From assembly GCA_913062865.1 (NCBI GenBank), contig CAJXWO010000009.1, positions 1-61,167 on the forward strand: a stretch of DNA of 61,167 nt, written 5' to 3'. Below are positions 35,975 through 45,053 of this stretch, piece after piece. This DNA comes from an uncultured Paracoccaceae bacterium (GTDB lineage Bacteria; Pseudomonadota; Alphaproteobacteria; Rhodobacterales; Rhodobacteraceae). Position numbers and translations under genes: made by a program. The notes beneath the pieces were generated by a model. The model searched no databases. It saw only the letters and a list, made by a program, of their open reading frames with translations, and was not told where the DNA came from. Position 1 is the stretch's first letter, and every line of letters starts with the position of its first letter.

Positions 35975-36901
35975 ATGCCCCTCATTCAGGTGAACGCGAT
36001 CGGCGACACGCCCTGCCTGCACGGCTCTGGGGCCGAGCCCCTGCATGCCGAGGATCTGGTGACCGCGCGCGGGCCCGCGATCGTGATGATCCACGGCTAC
36101 AAGTTTCTGCCCGGCGACCCGCGCCACTGCCCCCACCGCCATATCCTGTCGCTGGATACGACCCGCGCCTGCTGGAAGGCGCTGAGCTGGCCGCGCCACC
36201 TGGGTTTTGGTCGCGGCAATCCGGGCGAAGGGCTGGCGGTTGCCTTCGGCTGGTCGGCACGGGGCTCCATCTGGCGAGCCTATGACGAGGCCGTGCAGGC
36301 CGGCCATGCGCTCGCCCGGCTGATCGAGATGCTCAAGGCCGCCGCGCCCGACCGCCCTGTGCATATCCTGGCCCATTCCCTGGGCGCGCGGGTGGCGCTG
36401 CGGGCGCTGTCGGCCCTCGATGCGCCGCTGGTCGAGCGGGTGATCCTGATGGCCGGGGCCGAGTTCGCCGGTCCGGCTCAGGCGGCGCTGGCCAGCCCCG
36501 CGGGACGCGCCGCCGAGCTGGTGAACGTCACCTCGCGCGAGAACGATCTTTACGATTTCCTGCTGGAAAGCCTGATTGCCGCGCCCAAGAGCGGCGACCG
36601 CACCATCAGCCACGGCCTGGCCGAGGCCGCGCGCTGCGTCACGCTTCAGCTGGATGACCCCGAAACGCTGGGCACGCTGGCCGGTCTGGGCTTTCCCATC
36701 GCGCCGCCCGCGCGGCGGGTCTGCCACTGGTCGGGCTATCTGCGGCCCGGTGTCTTCCCGCTCTACCAGGCGCTCCTGCGGCGGCCGGAAACTCTGCCCA
36801 TCGACCTTCTGCGCACCCGCCTGCCGGAAACGCCCCATCCGCGCTGGTCGCGGCTTTGGCCCGCCGCGCCGCAACCACGCCCCTTGCAAGCGGCACAATA
36901 A
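35975..36901 (+). CDS. Alpha/beta hydrolase, probable esterase/lipase-like
   Basis: This 308-residue protein has IVMIHGYKFLPGDPRHCPHRHILS near the start (oxyanion strand, about 36-60), the nucleophile elbow ILAHSLGARVALR (Ser at about 138), and LMAGAEFAGPAQ after the next strand. HSLG is typical of lipase-like serine hydrolases. The third catalytic residue cannot be assigned with confidence. No signal peptide is seen. It is followed 37 bp later by a GST gene on the same strand. The substrate is unknown. Confidence 0.75.
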   Translation: MPLIQVNAIGDTPCLHGSGAEPLHAEDLVTARGPAIVMIHGYKFLPGDPRHCPHRHILSLDTTRACWKALSWPRHLGFGRGNPGEGLAVAFGWSARGSIWRAYDEAVQAGHALARLIEMLKAAAPDRPVHILAHSLGARVALRALSALDAPLVERVILMAGAEFAGPAQAALASPAGRAAELVNVTSRENDLYDFLLESLIAAPKSGDRTISHGLAEAARCVTLQLDDPETLGTLAGLGFPIAPPARRVCHWSGYLRPGVFPLYQALLRRPETLPIDLLRTRLPETPHPRWSRLWPAAPQPRPLQAAQ

Positions 36902-36938
36902 ACGGCAGGCTGGTCCCGGATCGCCACGGGGGACCACC

Positions 36939-37646
36939 ATGACCGAAGAGATCGACCTGTATTTCTGGCCCACGCCGAACGGCTGGAAAATTTCCATCGC
37001 GCTGGAAGAGTTCGCTCTGCCCTACAGGCTGCATCTGATCGACATCGGCGCAGGCGACCAGTTCACGCCCGACTTTCTGCAGCTCTCGCCCAACAACAAG
37101 ATGCCCGTGATCACCGATCCGGATGGGCCGGACGGCGCGCCGATCACGATCTTCGAATCCGGTGCGATCCTGCAATATCTCGCTCGGAAAACAGGCCAGT
37201 TCTGTGGCCGGACCGAGCGCGAGCGGATCGCGGTCGACCAGTGGCTCATGTGGCAGATGGGCGGCGTTGGGCCCATGGCCGGACAGGCGCACCATTTTCT
37301 GAAATACGCCCCCAACATGGATCCGCCGCACGATCTGCCCTACGCCAAGGACCGCTACCGCACCGAGGTCGCGCGCCTCTACGGCGTGCTCGACAGTCAG
37401 CTCGAGGGGCAGGACTTCGTCGTGGGCGACGCCTTTACCATCGCCGACATGGCGATCTGGCCCTGGGCATCGCTTTGGGAACGGCAGGAACAGACGTTGG
37501 ACGACAAGCCCAACCTTGCCCGCTGGCTAAACACGGTGGGCGCGCGCCCCGGCGTGCAACAGGGCCGCGCATTGGCTGCAGAAAAGCGGGGCGAGATCGC
37601 CGATGACCGCCAGGCGCAAAACGTGCTTTTCGGCCGAAAACCCTGA
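36939..37646 (+). CDS. Glutathione S-transferase family protein, YfcG/YghU-like
   Basis: This 235-residue protein has a thioredoxin-like N domain (IDLYFWPTPNGWKISIALEEFALPYRLHLIDIGAGDQF). The glutathione-binding loop is NNKMPVITDPD plus ESGAILQYLA, and the alpha-helical C domain includes FTIADMAIWPWA (N-capping box). The TPNGWK sequence is typical of bacterial nu-class GSTs that act as disulfide-bond reductases rather than classic conjugating enzymes. Probably cytoplasmic. Confidence 0.9.
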   Translation: MTEEIDLYFWPTPNGWKISIALEEFALPYRLHLIDIGAGDQFTPDFLQLSPNNKMPVITDPDGPDGAPITIFESGAILQYLARKTGQFCGRTERERIAVDQWLMWQMGGVGPMAGQAHHFLKYAPNMDPPHDLPYAKDRYRTEVARLYGVLDSQLEGQDFVVGDAFTIADMAIWPWASLWERQEQTLDDKPNLARWLNTVGARPGVQQGRALAAEKRGEIADDRQAQNVLFGRKP

Positions 37647-37652
37647 GCGATT

Positions 37653-38267
37653 TCAGCCCTTTTCGGGCTCATCTTCGTCTTGCGGGCCATATTTGCGGAA
37701 CAAGCCGCCCTGGGTCATGAAAAACACGAAAATCGCGGCACTTAGGCCGAATGTCTTGAAGTAGACCCAGATCTCGGTGCTCATGCTGCGCCAGATCACC
37801 TCGTTCGCGATGGCGAGCCCCGCGAAGAACAGCGCGAGCCGCCGGGTCAGGATCATCCAGCCCTCTTGCGCGAGCGGCATCATCTCTTCCATGACGTATT
37901 GCAGGTAGCTTTGCCCGCGCATCAGCCCGAAGCCAAGGATCGCCGCGAAGAGCAGGTAGATCATCGTGGGCTTCATCTTGAAAAAGCGGTCGTCGTTCAG
38001 CCAGACGCTGAGCCCCCCGAAGACCACGACCAGCACGACCGTCGCCACCTGCATCTTGGACAGGTGCCCCGTCAGCTTCCACAGGATCGCGGTCGAGGCA
38101 AGCATCAGCGGAATGAACCCCGCGGTGACCAGGATGAAGCCGTCATACTCGGTCCCGCCGATGGTGAAGACGCGGTCCTTGACCCAGAGGTAGGCAACGA
38201 AAAACGCAAGCACCGGGCCCAGTTCCAGGCCGCTCTTGAGAAACGGGTTGATGTCGGTCTTGGCCAC
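37653..38267 (-). CDS. yciB: Inner membrane-spanning protein YciB / septation protein A
   Basis: This 204-residue protein starts at GTG 38267 (MAKTDINPFLKSGLELGPVLAFF) with five or six membrane segments. It shows the YciB signature LNDDRFFKMKPTMIYLLFAAILGFGLMRGQSYL and LTRRLALFFAGLAIANEVIWRSMSTEIWVYFKTFG. The family affects cell-envelope and septum synthesis in enterics; its mechanism is unclear. It lies 11 bp downstream of the EamA permease gene, in a leftward run that begins with ftsY. Confidence 0.93.
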   Translation of the reverse strand: MAKTDINPFLKSGLELGPVLAFFVAYLWVKDRVFTIGGTEYDGFILVTAGFIPLMLASTAILWKLTGHLSKMQVATVVLVVVFGGLSVWLNDDRFFKMKPTMIYLLFAAILGFGLMRGQSYLQYVMEEMMPLAQEGWMILTRRLALFFAGLAIANEVIWRSMSTEIWVYFKTFGLSAAIFVFFMTQGGLFRKYGPQDEDEPEKG

Positions 38268-38278
38268 GGCGCGTTCTC

Positions 38279-39181
38279 CTATCCGCCCAGTTCCACGATC
38301 ACGGCGCCCAAGGCAATCAGCGCCATCAGCGCGATGCGGCGCGGGCCCACGGTTTCCTTCAGCACCAGCCACCCGATCAGGGCCGCAAACACGGTCGAGG
38401 TTTCGCGCAGCACCGCCGCCTCGCCCACCTTGTCCAGCCGCGTCGCTAGCATGACCGAGCCGAAGCTGCCATAGGCCACCAGCGCCCCCGCCAGCCCGCG
38501 CATCAAAAGCGGCCCGGGCGCGATGCCCGACAGCCGCGCCCTGAGCGGGGTCAGCAAGAACAGTATCGGGAAATCTAGCGCCGCCAGAAAGAAGAACCAC
38601 GCCAGAAAGGTGAACGGATCGGCCGTCGCGCGGATGCCGTAGGCGTCGTAGGTCGTGTAAAGCGCCACGAAGAGCCCCGTGGCCACGGCAAACCCCAGCG
38701 CAGGCACCAGCGTGGCCCGGTCCGTGACCAGAAAGATCAGGTTGTAGACCGCCAGTCCGAAGATGCCCGCCAGAAGCACGGCAAGCCCCAGCCACTGCAC
38801 GCCCGTGAAGGTCTCACCGAAGATGAGCCAGGCCCCGATCACCGCGAACAGCGGCCCGGTGCCGCGCACCACCGGGTAGACCACCGTGTAGGCGCCGCGG
38901 GTATAGGCCAGCGCCTGCAGGATCTTGTAGAGGAAATGGATCACCACCATGCCCACGAAGATCGGCCACATATGCGGCTCGGGCCAGGGCACGAGAAAGA
39001 TCATCGGAAAGGACAGGATCACCAGCCAAAGGTCGATCGCCGTGCGCGACGCCCAGGGGTCGTGCCGTCCCTTCTGGATCGCGCCAAAGACCGCGTGCAA
39101 AAACGCCGCCGACAGCGCCAGCACCATGGCCAGTTGGCGGCCTGCATCGGTCCCTTCCAGCGAAATGAGCCAGTCGCTCAT
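38279..39181 (-). CDS. DMT superfamily permease, EamA domains
   Basis: This 300-residue protein has about ten membrane segments. The first repeat contains LSAAFLHAVFGAIQKGRHDPWASR and ILQALAYTRGAYTVVYPVVRGTGPLFAVIGAWLIFGE. The second contains EAAVLRETSTVFAALIGWLVLKETVGPRRIALMALIALGAVIVE. The substrate is unknown. It lies between ftsY and yciB on the same strand with 16- and 11-bp gaps, so the three are probably one transcript. Confidence 0.9.
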   Translation of the reverse strand: MSDWLISLEGTDAGRQLAMVLALSAAFLHAVFGAIQKGRHDPWASRTAIDLWLVILSFPMIFLVPWPEPHMWPIFVGMVVIHFLYKILQALAYTRGAYTVVYPVVRGTGPLFAVIGAWLIFGETFTGVQWLGLAVLLAGIFGLAVYNLIFLVTDRATLVPALGFAVATGLFVALYTTYDAYGIRATADPFTFLAWFFFLAALDFPILFLLTPLRARLSGIAPGPLLMRGLAGALVAYGSFGSVMLATRLDKVGEAAVLRETSTVFAALIGWLVLKETVGPRRIALMALIALGAVIVELGG

Positions 39182-39197
39182 GGCCGCGCGTCTGGAA

Positions 39198-40391
39198 TCA
39201 TTCGGTACCCAGCCCGGTCAGGGCGGCGGCGAATTCCTCGGGATCGAAGGGGGCCAGATCGTCGAGCTTTTCGCCCACGCCGATGGCATGGATCGGCAGG
39301 CCGAACTTGTCCGCCAGCGCCACGAGCACACCGCCCTTGGCGGTACCGTCAAGCTTGGTCATCACCAGTCCCGAGACATCGGCGAGCTTCTGGAAGGTCT
39401 CGACCTGGCTCAGCGCGTTCTGCCCCGTGGTGGCGTCAAGCACCAGAAGCGTGTTGTGCGGCGCATCCGGATCCTTCTTGCGGATCACGCGGACGATCTT
39501 GGCCAGCTCCTCCATCAGGTCGGCACGGTTCTGAAGCCGCCCGGCGGTGTCGATCATCAACAGATCCGCGCCATCGGCCTCGGCCCTGGTCATGGCGTCG
39601 AAGGCCAGGCTTGCAGGGTCCGACCCCTCGGGCGCGGTCAGCACCGGCACGCCAGCGCGGTCGCCCCAGACCTGAAGCTGCTCGACGGCCGCGGCGCGGA
39701 ACGTGTCGCCCGCGGCGATCACCACGGATTTGCCCGCCGCCTTGAACTGGCTTGCGAGCTTGCCGATGGTCGTGGTCTTGCCAGATCCGTTTACACCCAC
39801 CACGAGCACCACCTGCGGTGTCTTGGCATAAAGCGGCAGGGGCCTGGCCACGGGCTCCATGATGCGGGCGATCTCGCGCGCCATCGCCTCCTTGATCTCG
39901 GTGACCGACAGGCGCTTGCCGAAATGGCTTTGGGCAAGGTTCGCGGTAACGCGGAGCGAGGTGTCAACGCCCATGTCCGAGGCGATGAGCAACTCTTCCA
40001 GCTGTTCGAGCATATCGTCGTCCAGCACCCGACGGGGGGCCGAGGACGGGGCCTGCCGGCCCATCAGGCGGCCCAGAAAGCCCGGGCCTTTTGCGGTCTC
40101 GTCCGGCGCGGCCGGGGGCAGCTCGTCCGGGATCGCGGGGGCCGGATCGACCGGCGGCGGGGCCTCTTGCGGCGCATGGGCGGGCGCGGGATCGACCGGT
40201 TGCGGGGCATCGGGTGACGTGTCCGGTGCGGGGTTTGGTTTGGGTGTTGGTTCGGGTTGCGGCGCGGGCTCCGGCTCGGGGGTCGAGGTCTCGGGCGCAT
40301 CCGCCCTCTCTTCTACGATCGCCTCAAGCCCCTGGTCCAGCCGCGACGAGGATTTGAACAACCGGTCCTTGAGTTTGCTGAAAAACGCCAT
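39198..40391 (-). CDS. ftsY: Signal recognition particle receptor FtsY
   Basis: This 397-residue GTPase docks ribosome-SRP complexes at the membrane. It has a short basic N terminus (MAFFSKLKDRLFKSSSR) and a Pro/Ala/Glu-rich acidic linker (about 30-95). The N domain follows, then the G domain: G1 VVGVNGSGKTTTIGKLA, DTFRAAAVEQLQVW, DTAGRLQNRADLMEEL, and TKLDGTAKGGVL. Length and motif order are normal. Confidence 0.97.
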   Translation of the reverse strand: MAFFSKLKDRLFKSSSRLDQGLEAIVEERADAPETSTPEPEPAPQPEPTPKPNPAPDTSPDAPQPVDPAPAHAPQEAPPPVDPAPAIPDELPPAAPDETAKGPGFLGRLMGRQAPSSAPRRVLDDDMLEQLEELLIASDMGVDTSLRVTANLAQSHFGKRLSVTEIKEAMAREIARIMEPVARPLPLYAKTPQVVLVVGVNGSGKTTTIGKLASQFKAAGKSVVIAAGDTFRAAAVEQLQVWGDRAGVPVLTAPEGSDPASLAFDAMTRAEADGADLLMIDTAGRLQNRADLMEELAKIVRVIRKKDPDAPHNTLLVLDATTGQNALSQVETFQKLADVSGLVMTKLDGTAKGGVLVALADKFGLPIHAIGVGEKLDDLAPFDPEEFAAALTGLGTE

Positions 40392-40507
40392 CTGTGGCCC
40401 CTGTGTCTGCCTTAATCCTCACCTAGTCTGCCCGGCAGGAATTTGGAAGCCCGCCCGCGAAGGCGCGAATCGTGCTATCCCCACGGCTCAGATCGCAAGA
40501 GGACCCT

Positions 40508-41698
40508 ATGGCGCTGTACATTCTGGCCACGCTGACGCCTGTCGCCCTTCTGGCGGTGGCATCGCTTTTGGGCGGGGCCTGGGCCTGGGCGGCGCTGGGA
40601 TATATCGCGCTGTTGACGGCGGCACTGGACGAAAGCCTGCCCAAGCCGCGCAAGGCCAAGGGCAATACTGCGGGCCACTTCGTCGCCAAGGCCCTGTCGG
40701 TGGTGCTGGCGCTGGCCCATCCGGTGCTGATCGCGCTGGGGCTGTGGGCGATTGCCGGGCCATCGGGGCTGACGCCCGGCGCGCGCATCGCGCTGTTCCT
40801 CGCGCTGGGGCTCTTTTCGGGCCAGGTGTCCAACGCCAATGCCCATGAGCTGATCCATCGCAAAAGCCGCGTGCTGCAAGCCCTTGGGCGCATGGTCTAT
40901 ATCGTGATGCTGTTTGGCCATCACGCCTCGGCCCATCTGCTGATCCATCACCGTCTTGTGGGCACGCGCCAGGACCCCAACACCGCGCGGGAGGGCGAAA
41001 ACTGCTACCAGTTCTTCTGGCGCGCCTGGCGCGGGTCGTTTCGCAAGGGGCTGGCCGAGGAAACCGCCCGCCGCAAGACCCGCGCGCGCGGCCTGCACCC
41101 CTATGCCTGGTATGTGGGCGGCGCGGTGGCAGCACTGGGGACCGCCGCGCTGATCGCCGGACTGCCCGGGGTCGTGGTCTTCGTCTGGCTCACGATCTTT
41201 TCCGGCAGCCAGCTTCTGCTCTCCGATTACGTCCAGCATTACGGGCTGCGCCGCGGCATCCTGGCCGACGGGACGCCCGAACGCCAAGGCCCCCAGCACA
41301 GCTGGAACGCGCCGCATGTCTTCTCTTCGGCGTTGTTGCTGAACGCCCCACGCCATTCCGATCACCATCTGAACGCGGGCCGCACCTATCCCGAGCTGCG
41401 GCTTGACGACCAGACCATGCCGATGCTGCCCCACAGCCTGCCGGTGATGGCACTGATCGCGCTTTGGCCACCGCTCTGGCGCCGCGTGATGGACCCGCTG
41501 GCCGCGGCCTGGCAGCCCGCTTGGGAGGGCCGCGGCGGCGTCCCTCAAAAGACCGTGCTTGTCCCCGAAAACGGTGGCCTGCCGCGCCCCGCTCTGCCAT
41601 CCTCGGGCCATGTTCACACGCCTCAGCCTGATGACCCTGCTCGCCGCCCTGCCCGTGCAGGCCCTGCCGCAAACCCCGATGAGCGCGGAGGCGTTTGA
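40508..41698 (+). CDS. alkB: Alkane 1-monooxygenase (AlkB) family membrane di-iron hydroxylase
   Basis: This 396-residue protein has six hydrophobic segments. The three histidine boxes of membrane di-iron hydroxylases are present: HELIHRK, HHASAHLLIHHR, and RHSDHHLNAGRTYPELR with an upstream QHSWNAPH. AlkB hydroxylates n-alkanes with rubredoxin; no rubredoxin is in the window. Recognisable similarity ends near WQPAWEG. The last 50 or so residues are Pro/Arg-rich and overlap the next gene by 89 bases, as if the usual stop was lost. The start at 40508 has AGAGG upstream. Confidence 0.88.
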   Translation: MALYILATLTPVALLAVASLLGGAWAWAALGYIALLTAALDESLPKPRKAKGNTAGHFVAKALSVVLALAHPVLIALGLWAIAGPSGLTPGARIALFLALGLFSGQVSNANAHELIHRKSRVLQALGRMVYIVMLFGHHASAHLLIHHRLVGTRQDPNTAREGENCYQFFWRAWRGSFRKGLAEETARRKTRARGLHPYAWYVGGAVAALGTAALIAGLPGVVVFVWLTIFSGSQLLLSDYVQHYGLRRGILADGTPERQGPQHSWNAPHVFSSALLLNAPRHSDHHLNAGRTYPELRLDDQTMPMLPHSLPVMALIALWPPLWRRVMDPLAAAWQPAWEGRGGVPQKTVLVPENGGLPRPALPSSGHVHTPQPDDPARRPARAGPAANPDERGGV

Positions 41699-42014
41699 AC
41701 GCTATTCGCAAGGCAAGACGCTCTATTACGGCGAAAGCGGGCAAGCCTACGGGGCCGAGGAATATCTCGATGACCGCCGCGTGCGGTGGTCGTTTCTGGA
41801 CGGAGACTGCAAGGACGGCTACTGGTACGAAGCCCAAGGCCTGATCTGCTTTGTCTACGAGGACAATCCAGGCAATCCCCAGTGCTGGAGCTTTTTCCAA
41901 ACGCCCGGCGGCCTCGTGGCACGGTTCGAGAACGACCCCGATGCGACCGAGCTTTACGAGGTCGAACAAAGTGACGAGCCGATGCTGTGCTACGGTCCGG
42001 ACGTGGGCGTCTAG
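41610..42014 (+). CDS. Conserved exported protein of unknown function
   Basis: This 134-residue protein has a signal peptide (MFTRLSLMTLLAALPVQALPQ). A domain with AEAFERYSQGKTLYYGESGQAYGAEEY, RRVRWSFLDGDCKDGYWYEAQGLICFVYED and CWSFFQTPGGLVARF follows. Four Cys could form disulfides in the periplasm. I do not recognise a named family. It overlaps the 3' end of the alkB-type gene in another frame. The compact aromatic-rich core argues that it is a real gene. Confidence 0.7.
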   Translation: MFTRLSLMTLLAALPVQALPQTPMSAEAFERYSQGKTLYYGESGQAYGAEEYLDDRRVRWSFLDGDCKDGYWYEAQGLICFVYEDNPGNPQCWSFFQTPGGLVARFENDPDATELYEVEQSDEPMLCYGPDVGV

Positions 42015-42031
42015 CCTTTCCTTGTGACCCC

Positions 42032-42052
42032 GCCCCGGGCTTGACCCGGGGC
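42032..42052. repeat. Dispersed GCCCCGGG/CCCGGGGC palindrome, copy 2
   Basis: An 8-bp stem (42032-42039 with 42045-42052) closes a CTTGA loop. It is inverted relative to copy 3 and nearly identical to copy 1. It sits between the convergent exported-protein gene and xseA. Confidence 0.75.
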
Positions 42053-42106
42053 CTCTCGGTCAACACGGCCAATTGCCGTCCTCTAAAAATGAAACCGTCC
42101 GAAGCC

Positions 42107-43654
42107 TCAGAACAGCGACCCCTGCTCGGGCGGCTTGTCCTTGCCCCCCGCCTTTTTCGCGGGCTTGCCGCCCACCGAAAGCCGCCCGTCGGCAAACTGG
42201 ATCTCCAGCGCCGCAGCCTTGGATGCCGCGGCCTTGGTCGTCACCACGTCGCCGTCGCCCCGCACGACCGCATAGCCCCGCTGCAGCGTCGCCTCGTAGC
42301 CGAGCGTCAGCCGCAGCCGGTCCTGCGCCTCCAGCGCCTCGCGCCAGTCCTTGAGCTGCAGCCGCGCCACCCGGTCCAGCCGCTCGGCCAGCTGGTCGAC
42401 CTCGCGCCGCTTCTGGACCACATCGGCGCCCAACACATCTGTCCGTAACCGGCCTGCGACGGCCGAAAAGCCCTCGCGCCGTCGCACCACGAGCCGCCCC
42501 AGCGCGGGCCCCAGCCGCGCGCCCAATCCTTCCAGCCGCCGTGCCTCGCCCGCCACGGACTGGCGCAGACCCGAGGGCCGCAGCGAGCCCGACAGCTCGC
42601 TCAGCCGCAGCCGCCGCCGGTCCACCCCGCGCGACAACGCCACGGGCAGCCGCCCGCCCAGCCAGTCGAGCCTTTGGCGGGCCTGTTCCACCAGCGTCTC
42701 GGGCCGGGGCAGCGCGCGGGACAGATCGCGCAACCGCTCGCCCCGGTAGCGCAACTGCGCCGAGAGCGCCTGGCCCAGCCGGGCGCCCTGCGCTTCGGTC
42801 CAGGCCAACAGTTCGTGCCGCACCGGCACCGCCAGTTCCGCCGCCGCCGTGGGCGTGGGCGCGCGCTGGTCGGCCACAAAGTCGATCAGCGTCGTATCGG
42901 TCTCGTGCCCCACGGCCGAGATCAGCGGGATCTCCGACGCCGCCGCGGCCCGGGCCACGATCTCTTCGTTGAAGCCCCACAGGTCTTCGATGGACCCGCC
43001 CCCGCGCGCGACGATCAGCAGGTCAGGACGCGGCAGCGCGCCGCCGGGGGTCAGCGCGTTGAACCCGGCGATGGCCCGGGCCACTTCGGGCGCGCATTTC
43101 TCGCCCTGCACCGCGACGGGCCAGATCAGCACCTTGCGCGGGAACCGGTCGCGCAGGCGGTGCAGGATATCGCGGATCACCGCGCCCGACGGCGAGGTCA
43201 CGACCCCGATCACCTCTGGCAGGTAGGGAATGGGTTTCTTGCGCGCCGCCTCGAACAGCCCCTCGGCCTGAAGCTGCGCCTTGCGCTTTTCCAGCATCGC
43301 CATCAGCGCGCCCATGCCCGCGGGCCGGATATCCTCGATCACGATCTGGTACTTGGACTGGCCGGGAAAGGTGGTGAGCCGCCCGGTCGCGATCACCTCG
43401 AGTCCCTCTTCGGGTTGGGTGGCCAGCCGCGCGGCGACTCCTTTCCAGATCACACCCGACAGCACGGCGCGGTCGTCCTTGAGGTCGAGATAGACATGCC
43501 CCGAGCGGGGCCGCGACACGCGCCCCAGCTCGCCCCGCACCCTCACATGGGCGAACGCGCCCTCGACCGTGCGCTTCACCGCGCCCGAGATTTCGGAAAC
43601 GGAGTATTCCGGGGCGTTCACGCCCTCGGGCGCATCGTCGATCAGGTCGGACAT
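42107..43654 (-). CDS. xseA: Exodeoxyribonuclease VII large subunit
   Basis: This 515-residue protein has an N-terminal OB fold (YSVSEISGAVKRTVEGAFAHVRVRGELG and HVYLDLKDDRAVLSGVIWKG). The catalytic domain contains VIGVVTSPSGAVIRDILHRLRDRFP, LIVARGGGSIEDLWGFNEE and SAVGHETDTTLIDFVADQRAPTPTAAAE. A long Arg/Leu-rich coiled coil follows. It degrades single-stranded DNA in repair, with XseB (not in the window). The start is the ATG at 43654; the longer upstream frame is antisense to purD. Confidence 0.96.
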   Translation of the reverse strand: MSDLIDDAPEGVNAPEYSVSEISGAVKRTVEGAFAHVRVRGELGRVSRPRSGHVYLDLKDDRAVLSGVIWKGVAARLATQPEEGLEVIATGRLTTFPGQSKYQIVIEDIRPAGMGALMAMLEKRKAQLQAEGLFEAARKKPIPYLPEVIGVVTSPSGAVIRDILHRLRDRFPRKVLIWPVAVQGEKCAPEVARAIAGFNALTPGGALPRPDLLIVARGGGSIEDLWGFNEEIVARAAAASEIPLISAVGHETDTTLIDFVADQRAPTPTAAAELAVPVRHELLAWTEAQGARLGQALSAQLRYRGERLRDLSRALPRPETLVEQARQRLDWLGGRLPVALSRGVDRRRLRLSELSGSLRPSGLRQSVAGEARRLEGLGARLGPALGRLVVRRREGFSAVAGRLRTDVLGADVVQKRREVDQLAERLDRVARLQLKDWREALEAQDRLRLTLGYEATLQRGYAVVRGDGDVVTTKAAASKAAALEIQFADGRLSVGGKPAKKAGGKDKPPEQGSLF

Positions 43655-43729
43655 GGGGCCTCGCTTGTGATCCGGCAGCGCCCAGCCTAGAACGCGGCGA
43701 CGGAAAACCCAAGGCGGAGCATCGGGCCC

Positions 43730-44995
43730 ATGAACATCCTCATCCTCGGCGGCGGCGGGCGGGAACACAGCCTGGCCTGGGCCGCGATGCAGAACCCCAA
43801 ATGCGACAAGCTGATCGTGGCACCGGGCAATGCGGGCATCGCCGAGATCGCCGATTGTGCCCGCCTCGATATCAAGGATCCGGGCGCGGTGGTGCAGTTC
43901 GTGGGCGACAACGCCATCGATTTCGTCATCATCGGACCCGAGGCACCGCTGGCCGCAGGCGTGGCCGATGCCTTGCGCGAGGCGGGAATCCTTGTCTTCG
44001 GCCCCGACCAGGCCGCGGCACGGCTCGAAGCCTCCAAGGCCTTCACCAAGGAGATCTGCGATGCCGCGCAGGTGCCCACCGCCGCCTATGCCCATTTCAC
44101 CGACGCCCAGGCGGCGCGCGACTACATCATCGCCCAGGGCGCACCCATCGTGGTCAAGGCCGACGGGCTGGCCGCAGGAAAGGGCGTGATCGTGGCCATG
44201 AGCGTCGACGAGGCGCTGGCAGCGGTCGACGATATGTTCGCAGGCAGTTTCGGCGCGGCCGGGGCCGAGGTCGTGATCGAAGAGTTCATGACCGGTGAAG
44301 AGGCGTCGTTCTTCGTGCTTTGCGACGGGGAAGAGGCGCTGCCCATCGGCACCGCGCAAGACCACAAGCGCGTGGGCGAAGGCGACACCGGCCCCAACAC
44401 CGGCGGCATGGGCGCCTATTCCCCGGCTCCGGTGATGACCGACGCGGTCACCCAACGCGCGCTTGACGAGATCGTGCGCCCCACACTGGCCGAGATGGTC
44501 CGCCGCGGCACGCCCTATCGCGGTGTGCTCTATGCCGGTCTGATGATCGAAAACGGCGCGCCCCGGCTGGTGGAATACAATTGCCGCTTCGGCGACCCGG
44601 AATGCCAGGTGCTGATGCTGCGGCTCGGCGCACAAGCCTTCGATCTGATGCAAGCCGCGGCCGAGGGGCGGCTGGGCGAGGCGCAGGTGACCTGGGCCGC
44701 GGATCACGCGATGACCGTGGTCATGGCCGCCAAGGGCTATCCCGGGTCGTATGAGAAAGGCACGCCGATCCGCGGCCTCGACGCGCTGCCGGAGGACAGC
44801 CAGCACATGTGCTTTCACGCGGGCACGGCCGAGCAGGACGGGCAGATCGTGGCCAGCGGCGGGCGCGTCCTGAACCTCACCGCGCGCGGCGTCGATTTAA
44901 AGCAGGCACACGACCGCGCCTATGCTATGATCGACATGATTGATTGGCCCGGGGGGTTTTGCCGCCGTGATATCGGTTGGCGGGCCCTGTCCTGA
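43730..44995 (+). CDS. purD: Phosphoribosylamine-glycine ligase
   Basis: This 421-residue ATP-grasp enzyme makes glycinamide ribonucleotide in purine synthesis. It begins [18 protein letters not shown]. The ATP-grasp domain contains [59 protein letters not shown] and [19 protein letters not shown]. The C-terminal PurD domain ends IGWRALS. It is divergent from xseA across 75 bp. Confidence 0.98.
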   Translation: MNILILGGGGREHSLAWAAMQNPKCDKLIVAPGNAGIAEIADCARLDIKDPGAVVQFVGDNAIDFVIIGPEAPLAAGVADALREAGILVFGPDQAAARLEASKAFTKEICDAAQVPTAAYAHFTDAQAARDYIIAQGAPIVVKADGLAAGKGVIVAMSVDEALAAVDDMFAGSFGAAGAEVVIEEFMTGEEASFFVLCDGEEALPIGTAQDHKRVGEGDTGPNTGGMGAYSPAPVMTDAVTQRALDEIVRPTLAEMVRRGTPYRGVLYAGLMIENGAPRLVEYNCRFGDPECQVLMLRLGAQAFDLMQAAAEGRLGEAQVTWAADHAMTVVMAAKGYPGSYEKGTPIRGLDALPEDSQHMCFHAGTAEQDGQIVASGGRVLNLTARGVDLKQAHDRAYAMIDMIDWPGGFCRRDIGWRALS

Positions 44996-45053
44996 CTTAG
45001 CCAACGGCATCCCTCGGTGAGGACAGGCCCGCCCAGCAAATGGGGTGGGTGCA

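Noticed and set aside
36576-36938. Longer start for the YfcG-like GST
   Set aside because: It would overlap the hydrolase gene in another frame; the ATG at 36939 gives the normal GST N terminus.
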